A stretch of DNA of 9,686 nucleotides. It comes from Clostridia bacterium. Its GTDB lineage: Bacteria; Bacillota; Clostridia; Oscillospirales; Acutalibacteraceae. A program made the translations under genes and the position numbers. The DNA lies in contig CAAGGN010000198.1 of the NCBI GenBank assembly GCA_900769375.1, positions 1-9,686 of the forward strand, written 5' to 3'. Of the stretch, positions 1-8,700 are shown one piece after another. The notes under the pieces were generated by a model. The model had not been told where the DNA came from, made no database searches, and saw only the letters and a list, made by a program, of their open reading frames with translations. Numbering within the stretch: the stretch's first letter is position 1; the number at the start of each line of letters is the position of its first letter.

Positions 1-895
1 CTGAGTCAGCAATTGCCTGACGAACGGGACCCATTGTTGCTTCAACAAGTGATGCTGTCATCTCGTTGAACTTTGCTCTTGTAAGAGTCATTTCAAGGTG
101 TTTGGGGCCTGTTGCATCTGCTGTGATGAAGGGAAGGCTGATCTGAGATGTTGTAACACCTGAAAGCTCAATCTTTGCTTTTTCTGCAGCTTCTTTAAGT
201 CTCTGCATAGCCATTTTGTCACCGCGAAGGTCAACACCCTGTTCTTTCTTGAACTCATCTGCAAGCCAGTCGATAATCTTCTGGTCAAAGTCGTCACCGC
301 CGAGACGGTTGTTACCTGCAGTTGCAAGAACCTCCTGAACACCGTCGCCCATTTCGATAATGGAAACATCGAAGGTACCGCCGCCAAGGTCATAAACCAT
401 AACCTTCTGGTCGTCTTCCTTATCAATACTGTAAGCAAGGGCTGCTGCGGTGGGCTCGTTTATGATACGCTTAACATCAAGACCTGCAATTTTACCTGCA
501 TCCTTGGTTGCCTGACGCTGAGCATCGGTAAAGTAAGCAGGAACGGTAATAACTGCTTCGGTTACGGTCTGACCGAGATATGCTTCTGCATCGGCCTTTA
601 ATTTCTGCAAAATGATAGCGGAAATCTCCTGAGGAGTATACTTCTTATCATCAATAGCAACGGTATAAGCGGTGCCCATTTCACGCTTGATAGAGCTAAT
701 TGTTCTATCGGGGTTGGTGATGGCCTGACGCTTTGCGACCTGACCCACCATTCTTTCGCCTGTTTTGGAGAAGGCAACAACGGAAGGTGTTGTTCTGCCG
801 CCTTCGGCATTAGCGATTACTACTGCCTCGCCGCCTTCCATAACGGCAACGCAAGAGTTAGTTGTACCTAAGTCAATTCCAATAATTTTTCCCAT
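1..895 (-). CDS. dnaK: Chaperone DnaK (Hsp70), N-terminal 298 codons, 3' end beyond the window
   Basis: ATP-dependent cytosolic Hsp70 chaperone that binds unfolded segments and works with DnaJ and GrpE. The reading frame is open from the ATG at 893-895 to the left window edge. Visible Hsp70 landmarks are the phosphate-1 loop IDLGTTNS (residues 7-14), INEPTAAALAYSID (145-158), the phosphate-2 motif DLGGGTFDVS (169-178) and GNNRLGGDDFD (194-204), all intact. The segment SIKREMGTAYTVAIDDKKYT runs directly into TPQEIS, so the insertion of about 24 residues found here in proteobacterial DnaK is absent, as is usual in Gram-positive bacteria. Only most of the nucleotide-binding domain is visible; the substrate-binding domain lies off the left edge. 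An AGGAGG ribosome binding site lies 9 bases upstream of the ATG. It follows grpE after 37 bases with no visible promoter, so it is read from the CIRCE-controlled promoter; dnaJ is the expected next gene. Confidence 0.98.
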   Translation of the reverse strand, partial: MGKIIGIDLGTTNSCVAVMEGGEAVVIANAEGGRTTPSVVAFSKTGERMVGQVAKRQAITNPDRTISSIKREMGTAYTVAIDDKKYTPQEISAIILQKLKADAEAYLGQTVTEAVITVPAYFTDAQRQATKDAGKIAGLDVKRIINEPTAAALAYSIDKEDDQKVMVYDLGGGTFDVSIIEMGDGVQEVLATAGNNRLGGDDFDQKIIDWLADEFKKEQGVDLRGDKMAMQRLKEAAEKAKIELSGVTTSQISLPFITADATGPKHLEMTLTRAKFNEMTASLVEATMGPVRQAIADS

Positions 896-904
896 AATAA
901 TTTT

Positions 905-910
905 CCTCCT
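905..910 (-). promoter_or_regulatory. Ribosome binding site of dnaK
   Basis: AGGAGG on the minus strand, 9 bases before the dnaK ATG. It supports this ATG as the start, which also gives the family N-terminus MGKIIGIDLGTTNS. Confidence 0.85.
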
Positions 911-932
911 AAGAAAATATCTTTTTTAAATA

Positions 933-1448
933 TTAGTTTGCCACTTGTACCATAGCGGCACGGATGACGGTATCACCCAATTTATATCCTTTTTGAAGCA
1001 CCTGAGAAATAACGTTTTCGCCAAGTGTTTCGTCCTCAATATGCATAACTGCTTCATGGAAATTAGGGTCGAAGGTATCGCCCACCTTGGCGACCTCCTC
1101 AATTCCGAGATTACCTGCAAGGGCTTCGAACTGCTTGATTATAAGCTCAATTCCCTTAAGATAATCTTCACTTTGTTTATCTGCAGCAGAGGCGCGGTCT
1201 ATATTATCAAGTATTGGCAAAATCTGCTTGATAATTCCCGCCTTTGCATATTCGGCAACACTTGCGCGCTCCCTTTCGTTGCGCTTTTTAAAGTTATCAA
1301 ACTCGGCGGCAGTTCTTTTAAGTAAATCGTTTTTGCTTTCGAGTTCTTGCTTTAAGGTTTCAATCTCCGAATCCTTTTTGTTCTTTTTCTTTTCTTTTTT
1401 TTCGGGCTCGGGAGTAACTGACTCATTAGTTTTAACTTCTTCGCTCAT
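933..1448 (-). CDS. grpE: Nucleotide exchange factor GrpE
   Basis: Cytosolic dimeric exchange factor that releases ADP from DnaK. The 171-residue product starts with a charged, Lys/Glu-rich disordered stretch (about residues 1-25). It continues into a long coiled-coil helix (about 26-70, with heptad-like ETLKQELESKNDLLKRTAAE) and the four-helix dimer region. It ends in the beta-wing with FDPNFHEAVM (126-135) and the family signature NVISQVLQKGYKLGDTVIRA (145-164). Length is near the usual 170-200. The start chosen is the ATG at 1446-1448, one base after the hrcA stop and 6 bases after a GGAGG. An in-frame TTG at 1464-1466 would add six residues (LIWRIK) but has no suitable ribosome binding site and would overlap hrcA. 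The near-overlap with hrcA suggests translational coupling. Followed by dnaK. Confidence 0.97.
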   Translation of the reverse strand: MSEEVKTNESVTPEPEKKEKKKNKKDSEIETLKQELESKNDLLKRTAAEFDNFKKRNERERASVAEYAKAGIIKQILPILDNIDRASAADKQSEDYLKGIELIIKQFEALAGNLGIEEVAKVGDTFDPNFHEAVMHIEDETLGENVISQVLQKGYKLGDTVIRAAMVQVAN

Positions 1449-1449
1449 T

Positions 1450-2481
1450 TTAATCCTCCATATCAAGTTTTGCCTCGGTCATAAGACCTGAAAGCTTCGA
1501 GGCAACGTATTCTATACTCGGTATTATCTGCTCATAGGACATTCGACTGTTACCTATAACGCCGATTTTACCGCAAAAACCATTATTCCAACTATAATCC
1601 CTCAAGACGATTACTTTATCGAACAGTTCAGGTATTTTCAAATCACTACCGAAAATAACCTGAGTTTTTTCGTTTTGTTCGGTAAGCACTGAAAGCAGCA
1701 TATCGCTATTTGCTGCAAGACCTAAAATTTTATTGGCATCATTTTCGCCAAACAGATTATATAGATTAGAAACTCCGCTTATCTGCATTTTTGAATTTCC
1801 CATTTCCTCTGCCATATCATAAACCTCTGTTAAAACAGGCATTAATGAAAAAGCGTCAAAACCAAGCGAGGTCATTAAATTTTGAAGATTAGGTTTATTA
1901 AATTCGGAAAGAGATCGATTTTTAAGCCTTGCGGAAAGAACATTATAAAGATTTTCCTTAAAACCTTCATCTATACCCTCAGGGAAACGGACCATTCTGC
2001 TTTGAGTTCTGCCATCAGAGGTTACTATAAGTAAAATTCCGCTTTTTCTTGATACGGGTAAGATTTCTGCCTTTTTAAGAGAAACATTTTTACCCACCGA
2101 AAAACTTGAAATCGCCGGAAGTCCCGTTAGTTCTGAAAGGGCATCTGCGGCATACTTTGGAATGTTTTGAGGATCGCAACCAACGCCGCCTAAATGAACA
2201 TTTATAAAATCCTTGGTATTACTTGCAAGGTCGCAGGGCTCCATAAGAGAATTTATATAAAGATTATATCCGCGGCTTGTGGGCACCCTACCTGCAGAGG
2301 TATGAGGTTGAGCGAGAAATCCAAGGGAGCAAAGGTCGCTCATCTCATTTCGAAGGGTAGCAGATGATGGCGCATTTTCAAGAAGCTCTGCGAGTACCTT
2401 TGAACCAACGGGCTCACCCGTTTCAATATAGGTTCGCACTACGGCGGCAAGTACCGCCATTTTTCTCGGCGTTAATTCCAC
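1450..2481 (-). CDS. hrcA: Heat-inducible transcription repressor HrcA
   Basis: DNA-binding repressor of class I heat-shock genes; it binds the CIRCE element and in known systems needs GroEL to stay active. The 343-residue product fits the family length of about 340-350. The N-terminal winged helix is clear: LTPRKMAVLAAVV, YIETGEPVGSKVLAE (18-32), SSATLRNEMSDL (39-50), then the conserved wing LAQPHTSAGRVPTSRGY (56-72). The middle part is the GAF-like domain, and the C-terminal dimer part carries GKIGVIGNSRMSYEQII (304-320). The start is a GTG (2479-2481) giving the typical MELTPRK N-terminus, 5 bases after AAGGGGGTG; an ATG at 2458-2460 would cut into helix 1. First gene of the operon, with CIRCE just upstream, so it is autoregulated. 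The usual GPTRM stretch reads GNSRM here, a mild divergence. Confidence 0.97.
   Translation of the reverse strand: MELTPRKMAVLAAVVRTYIETGEPVGSKVLAELLENAPSSATLRNEMSDLCSLGFLAQPHTSAGRVPTSRGYNLYINSLMEPCDLASNTKDFINVHLGGVGCDPQNIPKYAADALSELTGLPAISSFSVGKNVSLKKAEILPVSRKSGILLIVTSDGRTQSRMVRFPEGIDEGFKENLYNVLSARLKNRSLSEFNKPNLQNLMTSLGFDAFSLMPVLTEVYDMAEEMGNSKMQISGVSNLYNLFGENDANKILGLAANSDMLLSVLTEQNEKTQVIFGSDLKIPELFDKVIVLRDYSWNNGFCGKIGVIGNSRMSYEQIIPSIEYVASKLSGLMTEAKLDMED
1455..1459 (-). promoter_or_regulatory. Ribosome binding site of grpE inside the hrcA 3' end
   Basis: GGAGG formed by the last sense codons of hrcA (Met-Glu-Asp), 6 bases before the grpE ATG. It decides between the ATG at 1448 and the in-frame TTG at 1466, because it lies downstream of the TTG. 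Confidence 0.85.
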
Positions 2482-2486
2482 TGCGC

Positions 2487-2495
2487 CACCCCCTT
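2487..2495 (-). promoter_or_regulatory. Ribosome binding site of hrcA (supports the GTG start)
   Basis: AAGGGGGTG on the minus strand, one mismatch from AAGGAGGTG, 5 bases before the GTG at 2479-2481. It favours the GTG over the ATG 21 bases downstream. Confidence 0.75.
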
Positions 2496-2526
2496 ATAAA
2501 ACGCTATTTAAAATGGATTGTTTTGG

Positions 2527-2557
2527 TGTTAGCACTCCACTCTATCGAGTGCTAACA
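2527..2557. promoter_or_regulatory. CIRCE operator (HrcA binding site)
   Basis: Perfect inverted repeat TTAGCACTC - 9 bases - GAGTGCTAA at 2529-2555, identical to the CIRCE consensus. The arms extend by two further paired bases on each side (TG/CA), giving 11-base arms. It lies 45 bases upstream of the hrcA start and immediately downstream of the -10 box, over the predicted transcription start, so bound HrcA should block initiation. It would also form a hairpin in the 5' end of the mRNA. Confidence 0.98.
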
Positions 2558-2562
2558 ATTAT

Positions 2563-2591
2563 ATTATAACCACCTTTTTTCCAAAAGTCAA
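2563..2591 (-). promoter_or_regulatory. Sigma-A promoter of hrcA-grpE-dnaK
   Basis: On the minus strand, -35 TTGACT (2586-2591) and -10 TATAAT (2563-2568) are separated by exactly 17 bases. The predicted start is about 2555-2557, at the edge of CIRCE. The bases upstream are rich in A and T tracts, compatible with an UP element. This is the standard vegetative-promoter plus CIRCE layout of class I heat-shock genes. Confidence 0.92.
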
Positions 2592-2619
2592 TAGTTTTTC
2601 AAAAATTTCTTTGACTTTT
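2583..2619. repeat. Inverted repeat that includes the hrcA -35 box
   Basis: AAAAGTCAA (2583-2591) and TTGACTTTT (2611-2619) are perfect 9-base inverted arms around a 19-base A/T-rich spacer. The left arm holds the -35 hexamer of the hrcA promoter. The repeat is seen directly; whether a protein binds it is unknown, and A/T-rich composition raises the chance that it is accidental. Confidence 0.5.
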
Positions 2620-2628
2620 CCTGACCTT

Positions 2629-2643
2629 TTAACAATTTGTTAA
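2629..2643. repeat. 15-base palindrome upstream of the heat-shock promoter
   Basis: TTAACAATTTGTTAA has perfect 7-base arms around one central base. It lies about 38 bases upstream of the -35 box, between the terminator of the preceding operon and the hrcA promoter. It could be an operator half-site pair, but nothing else in the window supports a function. Confidence 0.4.
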
Positions 2644-2666
2644 TACCCCCTCTTTAAAATCAATAT

Positions 2667-2702
2667 AAAAAACACTGAACCCCCGTGTTTCCACGGGGGC
2701 TC
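2667..2702 (-). terminator. Rho-independent terminator of the surface-protein operon
   Basis: Read on the minus strand, CCCCCGTG - GAAA - CACGGGGG is a perfect 8-base stem closed by a GAAA tetraloop. It is lengthened by GAG/TTC pairing (one G-T) to 11 pairs (2677-2702). After a 4-base gap comes a run of six T (2667-2672). It begins 41 bases after the TAA of the large surface protein and separates that operon from the hrcA promoter. Confidence 0.92.
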
Positions 2703-2743
2703 GGCTTTGTCTGAAAAGAGAAATATCTTATTTCGAATTAGAT

Positions 2744-5700
2744 TTATTCTTCTTCATTATTCTTTTTCTTTTTGAGGATTAGGAAAAGTACAATACCTGC
2801 GGCTATCACAACTACTGCAATACCACAGATTATGAGCCAGATATAATCGAAGTCGTCGCCGTTGTTCTTGCGAATAACCTTAACCTTCTTCTTTTTCTTG
2901 GGCTTATCGTCGTCATCATCGTCCTCATCTTCTTCGATGAATTCGTCATCTTCGCCTTCATCCTCATCGTCAGTTAAATCGTTATCCATATCGGACACGT
3001 CTTCTTCGATTTCAATATCGGCAAATTCACAGAAGGCAACGCTCATACCGAAGGGATCATCTACGGTGATTACATAGTATTCGTCAACTGTCGTAAAGTC
3101 TACCATTACGTATTCGCCGTACTGACTTGAGAGAACATATGCATCTCCGTTTCCTTTGAACAAGGATTTCGGTAGGTAAATTTTAACTTCTCTACCACCA
3201 ATATCAGTTATGATATTATCGTTAGCATCCAAGAGATATACATCATATATATCAGATGCAAATACTGCGCTCTGTTCTGCTAATGCTCTCTTTTCATCGG
3301 CGGTAGCAGGACGTGAAACTACGGTAATATCCTGAACGGTTGTAAGCACGTCGTTGTCACGAAGAGCCACTACATCTGCGCGGATACCTGTTTCCTTATC
3401 TGTTACAGAGGCGGCGGCGCCCTCGGCTGCGGTAGAACCTACAACTTCAAGTCCGTTAACCTTCATTTCTGCAATGATAGCAAGTATCATATTACTCTTT
3501 GCATAGTACTGCTGGGTTGACTCAACAAATTCAACTCGTACATACTGCGCGGTTTTAGGTAAGAAATTATATGAGTAACTACCATTTTCAGCATCCGACT
3601 TCTCATCAAATACCATAAGGGGTTCTGCATCTTTGCCGAATAGGGATATATCATCCTCGCCTGCATAGAATTTAAGTTCGCTTGGCCAATAATCTTTACT
3701 GCTTCCTGCGATAAACTCGATTTCATCGATAGCCATCAAGTTACCAAGGTCAAGAAGCATATTAATTGTAGTTCTGCCCTTTCCATCCTTATCACCAAGG
3801 GAACCGCCGTAAAGGTCGGCTACTGTGCCCTCTTCGCCGTCAAATGCATTAATCAAACCGTAAATGGGTTCAGCATTCCAAGCGGTAAGGTATTCATTGG
3901 CTGATTCGAAGGTAGAAACCAAGCTATAATCGCTCTTATCTTCAAGCCAAAGTGAAACATTACCTGCATTTTCCTGCATAAGATTCATATATACAAATTC
4001 TTGAGTGTTCCAACCAATTACCTCAAACTCAGTTGGGTCGAAGATGCCACTCTCGGTATCTGTTATAGAGAATCTTACATATCGGGCATAAACGGGTGTT
4101 TCTCCGAAGGTTTTTGAAACAACATTTGTTGCCTCTCCGGCGTAATTAACAACGCAGTTTTCTTCATCCCAAACACCTTCTACTGTTTCGGAGGCGTAAA
4201 CCTTAAGTCCCTTAATATTTTCTGTAAGGGTTGAGAGTTTAATAGAATTTATTGCCTTATTAGCGCAAAGATTGAACAAGAAATCAATGTTCTTATCGTT
4301 TTGAGCAATATGAGCAGCCACGGTATAATCGCCGTCATAAGCAAGCTTATAATCATCACCGCTGTACTCTTCTTCCTTAACGGAAGTCTTGTTACCACCT
4401 GCATCAGTTCTATAAACCTCAACAGGAGTATGGTTTAAGAAGTTAATTTCAGCCAAGGGCTTAACATATTCTGTACCGAAAACGCCAATGTCACTAATTC
4501 TGGGATATGAAAGGTCATTACGATAAGCTGTTAGAGATGCATAATCGCATACAGGAACAATAATATGCAAAGCTACAAATCTTCCGACAGCAGCTTTTCC
4601 TGCAGCGCTGAATAACTGAGTAATACTGGTTCCGTTAGGACCATCTGACATATTATTATAAGATATTATCTTGCTTTCGCTTCTAGTAAGTAAAGCTCTC
4701 TCGGTAGAGGCATAGATTTCATACTTACCTGTTGCAAGGTACTTACCGTCATGATGGTTAAGAAGTATTTTTTCTAAGTTATATGCCTTTTTAAGGTCGA
4801 AAATAATATAGTAGGAAATCTCATCGCCAACATTTGAAATAAAGCTTGAAGCAACAGATATACCCACGGCTGTTGATTTATCCAAATCGGTGATTTCTGT
4901 CTTTTGATATCTGAGACCGGCTTGTTCCCACTTGGTCATAGGACCTGTGCCACTCTTAACATAGGTAACAACACCGCTATTATCAAGCAAACTATCACCG
5001 ATTGACTGCATTTGTTCGGTGGTGAACGCACCTGTTACAACATTATACGTAACAATATCGCCGTAAGCCGCCAATTCAGAGAGAACCAAATCATTGGTGC
5101 CTATGCCATAGAATCTGAAGGCAACATAGGTGCCGCTTATCTGAGGCTTACCGTCAAAGTTAAACTTCTGAATCTGGTCGCCGTTTTCGTTATTGAAACT
5201 TGCAACTATTGAATCGGTTGCAAAAAGTTTTTCAATACTGTTTGCAACATAAATTCTGTAATTCGTTGAAGCCAAGGTAGAATTGCCGCCAAAACCTACA
5301 ACGAAATCTTTTGCATCGATAGCACCGTTAAAGGCATAGATAAGTTCAACATAAGAACCTTCGGCGGTGAAATCAAGGTCTGATATAGCGTACTCTGTAG
5401 AGAAATCGCCGTCATAAAGGTTATCAAGAGCGGCTAATGTAAGCTCGTTCTTATCGGTGCCATCGAAATAGTAGGCAGTTGCGGTTGCTTTACTTAACGC
5501 GTTATCACCCAAAGCGGCTATATCGCCCTCTGCCTCATCGTAGTTAGCATAACTATTGGTATTGCAGGTAAATGTTGCGCCGATTTCATCTCTTAAAGCA
5601 GTGGCTTTAGCCAACGCTTTAACGAAACCATCCGTATTGGCAAGACTGTTAATATCAACTCTGTTTGCTGCATATACCCAGTCGGCTATAGACCAATCGG

Positions 5701-8700
5701 TAGTGTCGCCTTTAGGTAGAGTAGTGTTATCGCTGAGTGCCATCCAAGCCGCCTTAAGTTCGGCAGTCGCAACCTCTAACTCAAGGGATTCATTTGAAAC
5801 AATTTCATTGATAGCATTACCTAACGCTACAAATCTCGCATCATCTGCGGCAAAGGTTCCATTCTTAACTGCATCATTATAGAAGTAAATAGCTTCTGCC
5901 AAGAAAGAAACGGGGTCGGTTTCCAAAAGTGCAAGAGTTTTGCTATTAACTGCGGTAAAGTTCACTGTCATAGAACCAACAGATACTTCACCTGTACCTG
6001 AAAAGTCAATACCAAATCCGTAAAGTTTTTGGTCACCGAAAGCATAAACTTTCTGATTGAATTCTCCCGGTGCAGAAAGCTGAGAAGATGATATATTCTT
6101 CCAAGTGTTTCCAAGTTTTTCTGCTGCATAGTAAGAGGGGTCATTCCAGTTGTAACCGTTCTGAGCGTGAATACGAGGTCTTGCGCCCATTCCATCAGCC
6201 GTTTTAATATATACTGTGAAATCTGTGAAGTTAGCGGCAGGAAGTTTGGTTAATCCACCATCTTCACGGGCAAACACAACATAATCTGCCCAATCACTCG
6301 CGTTACCCTCGTTGCCATCTTCTTTTGAAGCGGAAGGAGCTATAAAGGTTGCATATTTAGGACCTAAAACGCTCTTGTCTGCAAGGTCTGTACCTGTATA
6401 AGCAGAAGAATCATACACATTAAGTCCCTCTACGGGGATATTCTGACCGAGCCAAAGGGTTACGGGAACTAAAGTTTCGGTTACGGTAAGTGACTGCCAA
6501 GCAGTTGCTACACCGCCTATTAACTTATCAAGACTGAACTTAATACCTGCGGCTTTGGCGGCTTCTACGAAGGCGGCAAACGCGTCATCTTCTTCTGCAT
6601 AATATCCGTTAGTAACAGCTTCAAAATAGAAGTTTGAAGCTGCTTCCATAAAGGCATCAACATCGGTTGATGCAAGGGCAAGAACATCATCGGTTACTGC
6701 GCTAAAGGTAGCTTTCACAGTGCCAACGGTTATATCGGTAGATGCACCGTTAAGTTCTGAGAAATCAAGACAAATCGCAGCTATGGGAGCGGTTGTGCTT
6801 AATTTACCACCGGCATCCGTGGTCCATAACTTGCTTTGCTCATCCATATCGGCAGATTTAACAAGTTTCCATTCACCCGAACCGATTGCCGCTTGGCTAT
6901 GAATACTTGCATTATTCCATAGTTGCTGTTTATTAGTTAGGAAAAGTCGGGGACGAGCAAGAGTGGTGGCGGAAGATTTAATATAGAAAGCATATCCCTT
7001 AAGATTCTTAACATTGAGTGATTTATCATCACCAACGCTTTCGAATACTATATAATCTTTCCAGTCACTTGCGTCATTTGTCTTAACGGTATACGTAGCA
7101 TATTTGCTGCCGAGAACGTTTGTCTCGGTGAGGTCACCGCCTGCATAAGCGGAAGAATCAAATATCTCAAGACCTGTGCCCTTTGGAGCAACACCGTTAT
7201 TTAGTGTGCCATCCCAAACCTCTGCGGGAACAAATTCACGGGTTATATCGGAAAGTTCTGCCCATGCTTTCTTAATTTTATCTGCATTTACAACCTTCTT
7301 ATATTCATCGGGAAGATTTTTAAGGGCTTCATTGAAGGCGATCATCTCGGCGCTATCAGGAGCATTTGAATACTCTGAAAGGTCAAGAGCGACTGCATTC
7401 ATAACCCATTCTATATCTGTCCATCCGTCAGAACCCGCAAGATTTTCATCAACGCCATCGGTTATAAAGAGTTCGCTCATATAAATATCAGCGGAACCGC
7501 TTAAGGTCTTGGCCTGGAATCCCATAGATGCAAGCTGAGTCGAACCTGTAAGACGGGATGATACTATAGAAGACCAGGATAGGTTGAGAGAAGCAAGATA
7601 ATCCATAAAGGATACCTTAACCCATTCGCCGTTAGTAGCGGGTAATATTACCTTGGAGGCATCTATTGTAGTATCAAAATTTGCATCCTTACGAGCACTT
7701 CCGTTATTACCGATAGCATGGAACCAAGTAGCAACATCGCCCGTTGCCTTATAGTAGAAATACATATCGGTAATTTTATCGATGGGTATATCGGTTATTT
7801 TGCCATTAGCAAAGAAACTACTTGCCGTAAATTCATTATAGTGCATCAAGGTAAAGTTGGTGCCAAGAGTTACCTTGCGGTTATTTTTAGAGGCAGGTGC
7901 CGCTTGAGGAGCATCAGTAGTAGCATAGTTTGCGCCGGTGTTAGCACCTGCAATATAGTTCATAGCAACTGCATCATCATAACCTGCATAGGTAAGAGCT
8001 TTCCAAGCGGATTTAAGTTCATCAAGCTTACCGCTATCGCCTAAGACATTGTTAAGAGCGGTCTTAAATGCGGCAAAGGCAGTATCATTAGCATCATAGT
8101 AGCCATTGGCAACTGCTTCTGCGCGGAAGGCTTTCGCAGCATCAACGAATGCCGCAGTATCACTTCCTGCAAGAGCCAGTGTATCGGCATCAACTGCAGA
8201 GAATTTAACTATAAGGGTACCAACAGTTACATTGCCAACACCGGTAAAGTCAAAACCAAAAGCATTTACCGGAGCATCAGTGGACAGTTCGTTGCTAAAT
8301 TTAAATTCTGTCCACAACTCGCCTTGAGAAGCCATATCAGATGCTTTGATCTGATTCCATACATTTTCGCCTACTTTAGCAGCAGTATGATGGCAATTAT
8401 TTCTCCATAACTCCTGACCGTTGGAAAGTTTCATACGAGGTCGTGCAACTATGCCTTTTTCTTCAGGGGTGGTAACATTGGTTGCTTTGATATAAAGCGT
8501 GTAATCCTTAAAATTCTTAATATTGAAGGATGAGTTTTCATTTACATTTTTGAAAACGAGGTAATCATCCCAGTTACTTGCGCTGCTATCATTGGCATTA
8601 AATACGCCGTATTTAGAGCCAAGATTTGCAACATCAATATCTCCGCCTGTGTACGACGAAGAATTATAAACGGTAAGACCTGTTCCAATAATGCTATAAG

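Noticed and set aside
88..810. Minus-strand reading frames in other phases within the dnaK region
   Set aside because: The continuous DnaK frame with all Hsp70 motifs covers the same bases, so these are shadows.
945..1491. Plus-strand reading frames opposite grpE
   Set aside because: They lie fully antisense to the well-supported grpE (and the hrcA end) and show no family motif; shadows of the real gene.
2611..2639. Possible plus-strand promoter with TTGACT at 2611-2616
   Set aside because: At 16-18 bases spacing there is no acceptable -10 box, and no plus-strand gene follows; the hexamer is better explained as an arm of the inverted repeat.
2667..2702. Terminator working in both directions
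   Set aside because: On the plus strand the hairpin is followed by GGCTTTGTCTG, with no useful T run, and no plus-strand gene ends there.
2862..3077. Plus-strand reading frame with a hydrophobic start and long Ser runs, resembling a small secreted protein
   Set aside because: It is the antisense of the Asp/Glu- and Lys-coding DNA at the 3' end of the large surface-protein gene; GAT/GAC codons read backwards give Ser and AAG/AAA give Phe/Leu. There is no independent support.
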